Source: CAYZED01 sp964477445 (GTDB lineage: Bacteria > Bacillota > Clostridia > Lutisporales > Lutisporaceae). Taken from it: 64,000 nt of DNA. The stretch is from assembly GCA_964477445.1 (NCBI GenBank), contig CAYZED010000014.1, positions 6,991 to 70,990 on the forward strand, given 5' to 3'. How positions within the stretch are numbered: position 1 is the first letter of the stretch; each line of letters begins with the position of its first letter. Positions 33,862-42,286 of this stretch are shown one piece after another. The notes under the pieces were generated by a model that was not told the DNA's origin, ran no database searches, and saw only the letters and a list, made by a program, of their open reading frames with translations. A program made the translations under genes and the position numbers.

Positions 33862-35196
33862 ATGAAAAGTTTATTTACACCACTTTTATCGGAGGGACTA
33901 ACAACTCTAAAAATAAGATATGATTGGAAAAGTGGCCAGTCGTTTTTATTTGCCGCAAAACTTTGGGAAAAAGATTTCGATTTTAGCAATTATAATAAAA
34001 CGTTTTATGTAGACAGCGTCATGACTAAAACCGCGAAGTTTTTAAATGATGAAGAAGTCCGAGCACTGTACAAAAAATATGACTTAGAAGATTATTTGGA
34101 AGAAGTAATCGGGTTACTCCGCAAAGGTAAACATTTCGGGATGGAATGTGTATTCAACGAAAAATTTAACATAAGGTTCATTGGGAACATGCACAGCAGA
34201 ACACTTGGCGTGAACAATAGATATCACGCAACTATGCTTGGTGGAATTAGAAGGCATGGATTTGAAGATGAAGAAATCGATGTAATTATTGATGGACTGA
34301 ATTTGAGCCGAGCAATGAGTTTTAAAAATATCGCTGCAGAGATCAATTTTGGCGGCTCGAAAACAACAGTGCATATGGATCCAATAGACCTAGAAAACAT
34401 GGAAATGATGGGCTTTATAGCATACTCCCAAGACAGTATGAGAGCGGCTACAGGACCAGATATGAACTTCCCAACTGCTATGGCAGATGTTATGAATAAA
34501 CATTTCTCAATGTATTTTAATGGTGGACCTAACAGTAAACTCGGAGAAACTGGAAAACCTACAGCATACGGCGTTTATTTAGCACTTAGGCAAGCAGTTA
34601 GATTCAAAACTGGTAATGACAGCATTGAAGGAATGACAGCGGCAGTTCAAGGATTAGGTGCTGTAGGCAAATACATGGCAGAGCACCTTTTAGAAGGTGG
34701 AATAAAAAAATTATATGTTACAGATATGAATAAAGAAAGAGCTTTAGATTTTATCAAGGAAAACAGCTCTAAGGACATTGAGTATGTTGACCCAAGTGAA
34801 ATTCTTGAAGTAAAAGTTGATATATTAAGCCCAAATGCTATAGGTGGAATCATTCATGAAGGAAACATTGACAAGTTTAACTGTGAAATAATTTTTGGTG
34901 GTGCAAATAATCAACTGAGAGCTAGTAGCCAAGAAGAGGAAATCCGTTTAGCTAGACTTCTCGAAAAGAGAGGAATCCTTTTTCAAGAAGCATGGTGGCA
35001 TAATTCGGCGGGAGTTCTGGCTGGGCACGAAGAGTACATTGAAAGAGAAAATGCAAGTTTAGAAGTTTTAAATGCAAAGATTGAAAGAATAGTACCAACT
35101 AAAACATGGGAAAACCTTAACAAAGCAAAGGAACTTGGAATAACACCAACAGAATGTATGTACAAAACATGTGAAGCTATCGTTTATAAACAATAA
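33862..35196 (+). CDS. Glu/Leu/Phe/Val dehydrogenase-family enzyme
   Basis: NAD(P)-dependent oxidative deamination of an amino acid. 444 residues. N-terminal Elf-hand domain with GGSKTTVHMDP (substrate Lys region) and the catalytic segment GPDMNFPT, then a Rossmann domain with GLGAVGKYMAE at about 261-271 and GGANNQL. The N-terminal 90 residues are longer and different from hexameric glutamate dehydrogenase, and the shape is closer to leucine/phenylalanine dehydrogenases. Substrate is therefore unsure. GAAGGGGAG precedes the ATG. Single-gene unit with a terminator. It would feed on amino acids from the peptidase cluster. Confidence 0.85.
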   Translation: MKSLFTPLLSEGLTTLKIRYDWKSGQSFLFAAKLWEKDFDFSNYNKTFYVDSVMTKTAKFLNDEEVRALYKKYDLEDYLEEVIGLLRKGKHFGMECVFNEKFNIRFIGNMHSRTLGVNNRYHATMLGGIRRHGFEDEEIDVIIDGLNLSRAMSFKNIAAEINFGGSKTTVHMDPIDLENMEMMGFIAYSQDSMRAATGPDMNFPTAMADVMNKHFSMYFNGGPNSKLGETGKPTAYGVYLALRQAVRFKTGNDSIEGMTAAVQGLGAVGKYMAEHLLEGGIKKLYVTDMNKERALDFIKENSSKDIEYVDPSEILEVKVDILSPNAIGGIIHEGNIDKFNCEIIFGGANNQLRASSQEEEIRLARLLEKRGILFQEAWWHNSAGVLAGHEEYIERENASLEVLNAKIERIVPTKTWENLNKAKELGITPTECMYKTCEAIVYKQ

Positions 35197-35214
35197 ACTT
35201 TGCATCTAATTTAA

Positions 35215-35262
35215 ACAGGCAGCGAACTAAATGTAAAAAATTAGTTTGCTGCCTGTTTTTAT
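35215..35262 (+). terminator. Terminator after the dehydrogenase
   Basis: A 16-bp stem (35215-35230 with 35241-35256, one G-T pair), a 10-nt A-rich loop and a T-run. Confidence 0.9.
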
Positions 35263-35266
35263 TATG

Positions 35267-35371
35267 TTTCATGTGAATGCAGTTTCTATTAAGCTCTAGG
35301 TGAGTGCAGTTTCTATTAAGCTCTAGGTGAGTGCAGTTTTAATACGTTTCAGGTGAATGCAATTTTAAGTG
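35267..35371. repeat. Four degenerate 25-27 bp tandem repeats
   Basis: Units at 35267-35293, 35294-35320, 35321-35346 and 35347-35371. The core GGTGARTGCA is kept in units 2-4 and reads ATGTGAATGC in unit 1. Units 1 and 4 are alike at the start, as are units 2 and 3. They lie between convergent genes. No spacer structure, so this is not a CRISPR array. Confidence 0.9.
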
Positions 35372-35393
35372 TATCAGATAAATTATGCCAAAT

Positions 35394-35780
35394 TCATAAC
35401 AGATTTGACTCTTTAATTCCTCTTGCAACAATCTCTATTGTTTTCAAATCTTTTTGAGACATGTCAATAACTATTTTTAATACTGTTTTCAAATTATTGT
35501 TTTTTTCGAGAGCTTCTAGAATTCTTTGAACTTCAAAATCTGGAGCTAGTGTTTCACTAACTGGATGATTGTCGAGTTTGTATGGAACAGCGCCAAGTAA
35601 GTAATCAGTAGAACAATTAAACACTTCGGAAAGTTTTAGAAGAATGTCATAACTTGGCTGTTTTCCTTTAGTTTCATAGCCAGCAATAGTTGGTCTCACT
35701 ACACCAAGAACTTTTGCTAAATCTTCTTGAGTCATTTTTGCGTTTTCCCTTAATTCCTTGAGCCTATCAGAAAAGTCCAT
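35394..35780 (-). CDS. Small XRE/Cro-CI type regulator
   Basis: 128 residues from ATG 35780 (GGTGAG upstream). Residues 5-60 are an HTH_3 domain (RLKELRENAKMTQEDLAKVL, IAGYETKGKQPSYDILLKLS), and the C-terminal half is short and helical with no known fold. It resembles the many small SinR/ImmR-like repressors of Firmicutes. It diverges from the unknown gene at 35982, which has a consensus promoter in the region between, so it probably represses that gene or itself. It is a different type from the three long XRE regulators in this window. Confidence 0.85.
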   Translation of the reverse strand: MDFSDRLKELRENAKMTQEDLAKVLGVVRPTIAGYETKGKQPSYDILLKLSEVFNCSTDYLLGAVPYKLDNHPVSETLAPDFEVQRILEALEKNNNLKTVLKIVIDMSQKDLKTIEIVARGIKESNLL

Positions 35781-35867
35781 TTTCTCACCGCCATACAACG
35801 ATTATATTTCAAATGGTCGTATTAATAAACGCAAGTGTCGATAATGAACTTTTTGTTCTTACAAACA

Positions 35868-35896
35868 TTGACATGGTGTCTTTTAGGAACTATAAT
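35868..35896 (+). promoter_or_regulatory. Full-consensus promoter ahead of the 114-residue gene
   Basis: TTGACA (35868-35873), a 17-nt spacer and TATAAT (35891-35896): perfect sigma-A consensus. Such a strong promoter usually needs a repressor; the divergent XRE gene is the obvious candidate. Confidence 0.88.
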
Positions 35897-35981
35897 ATAC
35901 TCAAAGCGTTACATTAAATTACATTTTATATATATGGTTACATAGAATTGGGAATAAATTTATAATTAGGGGGTAATTTTA

Positions 35982-36326
35982 GTGAGAAAAGTAGAAGACA
36001 TTTTTGTTCATCAGGACTGGAGTTTAAGACAAGATGCGCACATATTATATAGGAATAATATCGCGCTAGAGAAAACGGAAGTATCTAGCGGACCTGTCAT
36101 TAAATCAATAAACGATTTGATAAATAAAGCAGAATCGGAAATCGAAGAGGTCAGGCAGAATATAAAAATGATTTACAGTGAAGAGCAAATTGAAGATCCG
36201 ACGCATATAGATTTATTGAATCGAGAATTTTTGATAACTTATGATAAAGCAATCAAACTAGCTGAAATATCACTTAACATGGCCGCAAAGGTTAAACAAT
36301 TGAAAGATTATATAGATAAAAAATAG
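35982..36326 (+). CDS. Small helical protein of unknown function
   Basis: 114 residues, GTG start with AGGGGGT 8 nt upstream. No signal peptide or membrane segment. Residues 45-65 (KSINDLINKAESEIEEVRQN) and 85-114 look like amphipathic helices, probably coiled coil. I do not recognise a family. It is read from a perfect consensus promoter divergent from a small XRE gene, an arrangement common for lysogeny modules, stress genes and toxin-antitoxin-like pairs; none of these is supported by its sequence. An imperfect hairpin follows its stop (36322-36357). Confidence 0.65.
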   Translation: MRKVEDIFVHQDWSLRQDAHILYRNNIALEKTEVSSGPVIKSINDLINKAESEIEEVRQNIKMIYSEEQIEDPTHIDLLNREFLITYDKAIKLAEISLNMAAKVKQLKDYIDKK

Positions 36327-36367
36327 TCCCTCTATCTTAACGAATAAAGAGACTATTAGAATTCAAT

Positions 36368-37351
36368 TTATTCAGTTTTTTTTCTTCTGTCACCATAAAT
36401 TTTTCTAGATAAAGAAATACCAGTTGGGCTAGTGGCTAACCCTCCCAATGCAGTCTCTTTTAGAGAAGAATGCATTGATTTTCCAACGTTGTAAATTGAA
36501 ACCACAATCTCATCAAAAGGTATTATACTACTAACTCCAGCAAGTGCCATATCCGCACTGCTCATTGCGTTAACTATTCCGGAGGCATTTCGCCTAGAAC
36601 ACGGAAGTTCAACTAGACCAGCAACTGGGTCGCAAACAAGTCCTAAAACATTCATTAATGCAATTCCAGCAGCATTTAAGCACATATCTGGTGTTCCACC
36701 GTACATTTCGGTGAGTGCCGCTGCTGCCATAGCCGCTGCTGAGCCGCACTCTGCTTGACAACCGCCTTCTGCTCCCGATAAAGTGGCATTCTTTGCAATT
36801 ATTTGACCGATACCAGCAGCAGTAAGAAAACCACGAACTAAAATTTTAGAAATTTTAGCTTCTTGAATTCTAATCTTCTCAATTTCTTCATAGTCACTAA
36901 TATTATCATTAGCATCATTATTGTTCTTTTCATGGGAGTTCGCTTCTTCACTTAGCATTTCTTCAGCGGTAAAAAGTGCAGCAGGAACGATACCACATGA
37001 CCCAGCGGTAGGCGCTGCGACAACTTTTCCCATTGATGCATTTACTTCTGAACATGAAAAGGCTTTTGCCATTGCGCTGTTAACAGGTAAGCCACTAATG
37101 GTCCTGCCAATGTTTTTGTATTCTTGCATTCTTTTTGCATCTCCACCAGTCAGACCACTTATTGATTTTATTTCTTTGTTTAAAGCTAAAGTTGCTGAAT
37201 CGCGCATTACCGCTAGAACGTTTTGAGTTCGTATAATAATAGCTTCTTTAGATAATTCGGAAATTCTCATTTCGTTTTCTATTACTACATCAGAGATATG
37301 ATGATTTTTTGAATTTATTGAGTTTAATAATTCTGCAGCATTTTTGTACAT
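36368..37351 (-). CDS. sdaAA: L-serine dehydratase, iron-sulfur-dependent, alpha subunit
   Basis: Deaminates L-serine to pyruvate and ammonia with an oxygen-labile [4Fe-4S] cluster. 327 residues from ATG 37351, which has a G-rich ribosome site upstream. Cluster cysteines are in GGCQAECGSA, LVCDPVAG and LPCSRRNA. PTAGSCGIVPA holds the substrate loop. An Asn/Asp/Glu-rich stretch of about 28 residues (from SHEKNNNDAND) is inserted before KIRIQEAKISK and makes the protein longer than the usual 290. It is the second gene of a two-gene unit with the beta subunit 13 nt upstream. Serine from peptide breakdown is a plausible substrate source. Confidence 0.94.
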   Translation of the reverse strand: MYKNAAELLNSINSKNHHISDVVIENEMRISELSKEAIIIRTQNVLAVMRDSATLALNKEIKSISGLTGGDAKRMQEYKNIGRTISGLPVNSAMAKAFSCSEVNASMGKVVAAPTAGSCGIVPAALFTAEEMLSEEANSHEKNNNDANDNISDYEEIEKIRIQEAKISKILVRGFLTAAGIGQIIAKNATLSGAEGGCQAECGSAAAMAAAALTEMYGGTPDMCLNAAGIALMNVLGLVCDPVAGLVELPCSRRNASGIVNAMSSADMALAGVSSIIPFDEIVVSIYNVGKSMHSSLKETALGGLATSPTGISLSRKIYGDRRKKTE

Positions 37352-37364
37352 GAAACTCCCCCCC

Positions 37365-38033
37365 TTATATCTTTCCGAGGATTCTGACTGATATAACGCT
37401 ATCAATTCCTCTAAGTTCTCTGACTGCTTCTTGCGAGATCAAATTATCTGTCTCGATAACACTTGTAGCAGTTTCGCCCTTAAGATGACGACTTACCTTT
37501 AATGTAGCAATATTAATCCTTTGAAGTGCTATAACAAAACTAATTTTGCTCAGCATCCCCGGTTTATCGCTATGTCGAATTATTATTACAGGGTACTTTC
37601 CACTTATAGAAACCTTATCGTCCTCAATTTGAGTAATCAAAATATCCCCTCCACCAACAGAACAGCCTGTCATAGAAAAAATATCGCCATCAGCTTTTTT
37701 TATATCTATCTTAACAGTGTTAGGGTGAACTTCACCTAAATCTATTTCTTTAAATGAGACTTTGATATTCTGTTCGTCTGCAAGTTCTATTGAAGAGCAT
37801 ATCCTTTCGTCATCAGTTTCCAATCCTAAAATGCCCGCAATCAAAGCTTTATCGGATCCATGTCCTTTATATGTTTTAGCAAAAGAACCATGAAGATTAA
37901 ATACAACTTCTGTGAAAAAGTCATTACATATTATTTTCGCAGCTCTTCCAAGTCTAACTGCGCCAGCTGTATGAGAGCTCGAAGGACCAATCATTATAGG
38001 ACCCATTATATCAAAAATACTTGTATTGCTCAT
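37365..38033 (-). CDS. sdaAB: L-serine dehydratase, iron-sulfur-dependent, beta subunit
   Basis: 222 residues. N-terminal SDH beta domain (FDIMGPIMIGPSSSHTAGAV, serine-binding loop) and C-terminal ACT domain (YPVIIIRHSDKPGMLSKISF), as in the two-subunit enzyme of Clostridia and Bacillus. AAAGGAGATAG precedes the ATG. First gene of the sda unit. The ACT domain may bind serine as an allosteric or stabilising ligand; this is family knowledge. The 218 bp between it and the divergent nitroreductase gene hold the promoters for both but no clear boxes. Confidence 0.94.
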   Translation of the reverse strand: MSNTSIFDIMGPIMIGPSSSHTAGAVRLGRAAKIICNDFFTEVVFNLHGSFAKTYKGHGSDKALIAGILGLETDDERICSSIELADEQNIKVSFKEIDLGEVHPNTVKIDIKKADGDIFSMTGCSVGGGDILITQIEDDKVSISGKYPVIIIRHSDKPGMLSKISFVIALQRINIATLKVSRHLKGETATSVIETDNLISQEAVRELRGIDSVISVRILGKI

Positions 38034-38251
38034 TACTATCTCCTTTAATATAGAGTTGAAAAACCAATGAAATTATAGCATAGTTATATTATCAATAAAA
38101 TTATCAATATGAAAGAAAATATTTTTTATACTTAACATAGCATAAAAACGCATAAACGCAAATAGTCATATGAATTTGAGAAAGATTTTTATAGTATTGA
38201 AGAAATATAAACCCATAAAGTTAAACGAAATAATACGAAGGAGGAAATAAT

Positions 38252-38860
38252 ATGGTGGATTATAGTAATAGAAAAATTAATTATCCCATTTTAGAGGAAA
38301 TCAAAGTTAGATGGTCGCCAAGATCTTTTAGTAACGAAAAAATTAATGATGATGATATCAAAGCGATAATAGAGGGTGCTAGGATAGCTCCGTCGTGTTT
38401 CAATGAACAACCATGGAGGTTTTTGTATGCGCACAGAGATGAAACTATTAAATTTGAGAAAATTATTGAACTTTTAACAGATTCAAATAAGATATGGGCA
38501 AAAGATGCGCCGGTGCTTATGATAATATATGCAATAAAAAAATTCAAAATTAGTGGGCGCGAAAACCCGTGGCATGCTTTTGATTCGGGGACTGCTTGGG
38601 GATTTATGTCTCTGGAAGCCACTAGGAGAGGTATTTGCACACATGCAATGGGAGGATTTGACAAGAAAAAAGCGTTAGATAATTTTGGATTGAGCATAGA
38701 ATTAAATGAAAGTGACGATAAAAGTTTGTTAACGGAATATACTCCATGTGCTGTTGTGGCTATAGGTAAATATGGCAATCCTAATGAATTACCTGAAGAA
38801 CTGAAAAAAAGAGAAATTCCATCACCAAGACTTTCAATGGAAGAAATAATTTTGGGTTAA
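38252..38860 (+). CDS. Nitroreductase-family flavoprotein
   Basis: 202 residues, FMN-dependent oxidoreductase fold. RWSPRSFSNEKI (phosphate-binding N-terminal Arg pattern), the ARIAPSCFNEQPWRF loop and the Gly-rich C-terminal VAIGKYG are family marks. It probably uses NAD(P)H to reduce a quinone, nitro or similar compound, or acts as a flavin reductase; the substrate is unknown. GGAGGAAATA precedes the ATG. Monocistronic, divergent from the serine dehydratase unit. Confidence 0.9.
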   Translation: MVDYSNRKINYPILEEIKVRWSPRSFSNEKINDDDIKAIIEGARIAPSCFNEQPWRFLYAHRDETIKFEKIIELLTDSNKIWAKDAPVLMIIYAIKKFKISGRENPWHAFDSGTAWGFMSLEATRRGICTHAMGGFDKKKALDNFGLSIELNESDDKSLLTEYTPCAVVAIGKYGNPNELPEELKKREIPSPRLSMEEIILG

Positions 38861-38964
38861 TTTAAGCGGTTCACGATGTGATATTATACAGATTTGTGGT
38901 AAATTAATTCTCATAAAAAATATTAAATATTTAAGATTTATTAAAAAAAGCAAATTTGTATTAC

Positions 38965-38993
38965 TTGAAAAATATGTTTTTTTGGAGTACAAT
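38965..38993 (+). promoter_or_regulatory. Promoter of the small Lys/Ala-rich gene
   Basis: TTGAAA (38965-38970), a 17-nt spacer and TACAAT (38988-38993), 42 nt before the ATG. Confidence 0.75.
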
Positions 38994-39035
38994 ATTATTA
39001 TTACAAGTTGTAAGATCTAAAAAAGAGGTGATTTT

Positions 39036-39379
39036 ATGAAAATTGATTCAGTAGCAAACGTACAACCAAGTGTTGCGGCTCAGAAGTATAGCAACATTAA
39101 TGCGAATAAGAAATCAACGATGGATCAGATTACTCAAACCGTTGAAAACAAACAGAAAGCTGAACTTGAGAAAGCAAAAAAAGAAGCTACTAGTCCAGAG
39201 GCCATAAAAAAGAAAGCTGGACTCGACAAGACCGAAGAAAAAATTGCAAATACGGCTAATAAGTTAGCAAAAGGTAATGAAAACCAAAACTTAAACATCC
39301 GAAGACAACAAGAAGCTATTAACACCATGAGGACTGGGAAGGTAGTTGANNNNNNNNNNTAGTTGATATAAGACTTTAA
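39036..39379 (+). CDS. Small charged protein of unknown function (scaffold gap near its end)
   Basis: About 108 residues, soluble, very rich in Lys, Ala, Asn, Gln and Glu, probably helical (KQKAELEKAKKEATSPEAIK). I recognise no family. GAGGTGAT precedes the ATG. Ten N at 39350-39359 interrupt the last codons, but the seven bases TAGTTGA occur on both sides of the gap. Merging them gives an ending TGKVVDIRL then TAA at 39377, so the gene is likely complete and the gap of zero size. It has a good promoter and its own terminator, which suggests it is expressed strongly as a single gene. Confidence 0.7.
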
Positions 39380-39411
39380 TAGTTAAATCATAATAGTTGA
39401 TTTCAAATATT

Positions 39412-39448
39412 TAAAATCCCGATAGAAATAAATTCTGTCGGGATTTTT
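39412..39448 (+). terminator. Rho-independent terminator
   Basis: Stem of about 14 bp (39412-39426 with 39434-39447, one G-T pair) with a short loop and T-run. It ends the small charged gene. Confidence 0.85.
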
Positions 39449-39545
39449 CCAGTTTAGGGGAAATTCATGAAATGCTTTTCGCAAAGCAATATGAAAATAT
39501 GAGATTTATATCGTAAGAACCTATACTTTTTTCGAAACATTGAAT

Positions 39546-40244
39546 CTATTCAACTATTTTAAAACCTTCTTGTCTAATTTCCTCGAAATCCGCCCCTTTG
39601 TCAAAATGCATACAATAGACTCTTTCGCGATATTCAGGCTTTATAAGTTTTTTTAACCTATTAAAGGGCATATGTTTGTTTTCTTCAGAATCCCAACCGC
39701 TAGTGTCGTGATAAAGGTGAGTCAAATAACCATCCTCAAGCATTTCTAGAATAAAATCAGGAAGCACATATGTGTCGCCACTATAATACATTCTAAAATC
39801 TTCAAAATTAATTAATAGACTGTATGCGGGAATTGTTTCTACATGCTCAGCTTGTAAGAATTCTACAACAATACGCTTACTCTCAACGAATTCAAAATCA
39901 ACAATACATTCGTCATGTAAGATATAGAAATTACGATTAACGCCCAACAGAGTTAATAGATTTTTAAGAAGTTTTTTATCAGGAAAATGAATGTTAATCT
40001 TAATACCCTTAATGTAGAACATATAAAAAATAAGATCGCCCAGACTTCCAATATGATCTGGATGAGTATGAGTAATAAATACATGGATATTTTTAGAATC
40101 GTAAATAAGGTCATTTTTTTGGAGGAGATGAAATACCATTCCACCGCAATCTATTAAGAAGAGCGAATCTTCATTTTTAATATATGCACTATTGTTTCCT
40201 AACTCAGTATTAAAGGCGCTGCCCATTCCTAAAAATTTAAGCAT
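39546..40244 (-). CDS. MBL-fold metallohydrolase
   Basis: 232 residues, metallo-beta-lactamase fold. Metal motif THTHPDHIG (HxHxDH), a later His in QAEHVE, Asp in YYSGDTY and His in YCMHFD near the end complete a two-metal site. The size and MLKFLGMGSAFNTELGNNSAYI start look like the RNase Z/phosphodiesterase-like group, but the activity could be on a cyclic nucleotide, RNA or lactone. It lies 29 nt downstream of the CHASE2-cyclase gene on the same strand, so it may be the fourth gene of that signalling operon. A cyclic nucleotide phosphodiesterase role is possible and unproven. Confidence 0.85.
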   Translation of the reverse strand: MLKFLGMGSAFNTELGNNSAYIKNEDSLFLIDCGGMVFHLLQKNDLIYDSKNIHVFITHTHPDHIGSLGDLIFYMFYIKGIKINIHFPDKKLLKNLLTLLGVNRNFYILHDECIVDFEFVESKRIVVEFLQAEHVETIPAYSLLINFEDFRMYYSGDTYVLPDFILEMLEDGYLTHLYHDTSGWDSEENKHMPFNRLKKLIKPEYRERVYCMHFDKGADFEEIRQEGFKIVE

Positions 40245-40273
40245 ATTTCATTAACCTCATAAATAAATATTTT

Positions 40274-42286
40274 TTACTCTGGTATGTCTGTTTTTTTATT
40301 ATCATCAGAAATAACAATTTTTTTAGTATCTGAAACTATTTCTGCGCTTATTATTTCAGCCAGTGGAGCCACTTCGAAAATCTCAGATAACTCTCCTTCA
40401 GGCATTATACCTTCACATTCGTAAATCTGGATTCCTTGTGTCTTTCCCTTAACACTAATTTCACCGAGTGGTTTAACAGCTACACGTCCTTTAACTAAAT
40501 CATAAGTAGCTTGACTTAGTAATATTTGGCCCGGTTTAGCGTTTGCTTCGAGTCTAGCACTTGTGTTAACTGTATCGCCAATGGCAGTGTAATCCATTCT
40601 TGTCTTTGAGCCGATATTTCCTACAACAGCAAAACCAGTATTAACACCTATGCCAAACTGAACGCTTCTGCCGAATTTTTTTTCGAGCTTTTCTCTTAGT
40701 GCGTACGATCCTTGTTTCATTGCCCAAGCGGCTTGTACAGCCTTAAATGCATGGTCTGGAAGTTCTAAAGGAGCATTGAAGATTGCCATAGTGGCATCGC
40801 CAATAAATTTGTCCAAAGTTCCATCAAACTCGAAAATTGAACTTGCAGTTAGATTTAGATAATCGTTTAGAATCTCGACAACTTCTTCTGGTTGTGCTTT
40901 TTCTGACATAGGGGTGAATCCACGAATATCCACGAATAACACACTGATAAATCTTCTAGAACCACCAAGTTTAAGACTTTCCTCACCACCTTCAAGTAGC
41001 TGACTTACTACCTGAGGTGCGACATAACGCCCAAAAATGCTAGTTATTCGGCGCTTTTCAAGCAATTCTAAAATGTAGTTATAAGCTAGTGCAGCAAGAT
41101 ATATTGCTAGTATAAGTATTAATGGGAAAAATATCGATAGTAGGTAACCTTTGAAATATACATATTTCGTTATGCCAATAATAATAGTAGCTAATATTAT
41201 TGAAATTAAACCTGAACGAAGAGGATTAAATTTCCAGCAAATTAGTATACCACATAGTCCAAGAACCGCTAATAGTGATAAGTTTGGAAGGACTGGAAGT
41301 CTTTCTTTAAAACTATTATTAAGAAGGTTCTGAATTATATTGGCGTGAATTTCCACTCCATATGTGTAGGAACTTTTGTCAATAGATGTATAATAAAAAT
41401 CCTTTGACATCCCAACGGTGTAAGGACCGACTATAACAATTTTGTCTTCAAAATAATCGGGAGGCATAGTGCCGTCAATAACTTTTGAAAATGGGATCGG
41501 ACTGTATCTATTTGCTGTGTCAATAAAATCGATATATGATTTATTAAAAACATCTTGTTTTATTTTTGATAAATCTGCAGTCTGGTTTGTGTTTTTTAAG
41601 TATTGTTTGTATAAAGCAATATCCCAACTATCGACTTTAATATTTTCAAACTTGCCTGAATCAAGTTCTTTTCTATATATAAAAGAATTGAGTGATTCTC
41701 TTATAATACTGTCATCAGGGTCAGGAATAACATTAATATGACCATTTGTTGAGACTTTATCTAAATCAGCAAAAGGTGGATAGAAGCTGGCTACTTTTAT
41801 TTTGTTTGTTTTTAAATCCACGCCATCTAAATTACCATAAGAAGCAGCGACGAAATTACCTGCTTTTTTCGCAGCTTCCACAAAAGCCTTATCAGCGTCA
41901 GGATTTGTGGAGTTTTCTGCAAAAATTATATCAAGTCCCACAGCGGCAGCTTTTCCTTCAGCCATAATATCTAGAAACCTTGCATATACTGATCTGTCCC
42001 ATGGGAATTGGCCAAGCACAGTAAGACTTTCATCATCTATTACAACTAATTTGATTTTTTCGTCTATAGTTTTTTTTGACTGAAATAAGAAGTCTTGAAG
42101 AGAATTTTCGGCTTTTCTAAATAATTTTTCTGGGGGTGTCAAAACGGGAACTGTAATAATTTGACCGAACAATCGATAAGTGGCTTCGTTATCGGGGGCA
42201 TCCCACTTATCAATAACTCTATATTCAGCTAGGAAAAGTAAAACAAAAACTATAACAATTAGGTGCCAAACTTTTAATTTTTTCAT
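40274..42286 (-). CDS. CHASE2-domain class III adenylate/guanylate cyclase
   Basis: 670 residues. A membrane helix at the start (about 7-20), an extracytoplasmic CHASE2 sensor (about 40-330), three membrane helices (about 340-410), then a class III cyclase domain (about 440-610). Catalytic residues: metal-binding Asp in VLFVDIRGFT and in DKFIGDATMAIF, the Lys before it favouring adenine, and DYTAIGDTVNTSARLE. It probably makes cAMP in answer to an outside signal. The start ATG overlaps the HD-GYP stop by one base (TAATG), so they are coupled. Its C-terminal 50 residues are acidic and unrecognised. Confidence 0.92.
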   Translation of the reverse strand: MKKLKVWHLIVIVFVLLFLAEYRVIDKWDAPDNEATYRLFGQIITVPVLTPPEKLFRKAENSLQDFLFQSKKTIDEKIKLVVIDDESLTVLGQFPWDRSVYARFLDIMAEGKAAAVGLDIIFAENSTNPDADKAFVEAAKKAGNFVAASYGNLDGVDLKTNKIKVASFYPPFADLDKVSTNGHINVIPDPDDSIIRESLNSFIYRKELDSGKFENIKVDSWDIALYKQYLKNTNQTADLSKIKQDVFNKSYIDFIDTANRYSPIPFSKVIDGTMPPDYFEDKIVIVGPYTVGMSKDFYYTSIDKSSYTYGVEIHANIIQNLLNNSFKERLPVLPNLSLLAVLGLCGILICWKFNPLRSGLISIILATIIIGITKYVYFKGYLLSIFFPLILILAIYLAALAYNYILELLEKRRITSIFGRYVAPQVVSQLLEGGEESLKLGGSRRFISVLFVDIRGFTPMSEKAQPEEVVEILNDYLNLTASSIFEFDGTLDKFIGDATMAIFNAPLELPDHAFKAVQAAWAMKQGSYALREKLEKKFGRSVQFGIGVNTGFAVVGNIGSKTRMDYTAIGDTVNTSARLEANAKPGQILLSQATYDLVKGRVAVKPLGEISVKGKTQGIQIYECEGIMPEGELSEIFEVAPLAEIISAEIVSDTKKIVISDDNKKTDIPE

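Noticed and set aside
35267..35371. CRISPR array
   Set aside because: Units are adjacent with no unique spacers, only four degenerate copies, and no cas genes are in the window.
39134..39328. Minus-strand Phe/Leu/Ser-rich frame opposite the small charged gene
   Set aside because: Antisense of a Lys/Ala-rich helix gene that has a promoter, ribosome site and terminator on the plus strand.
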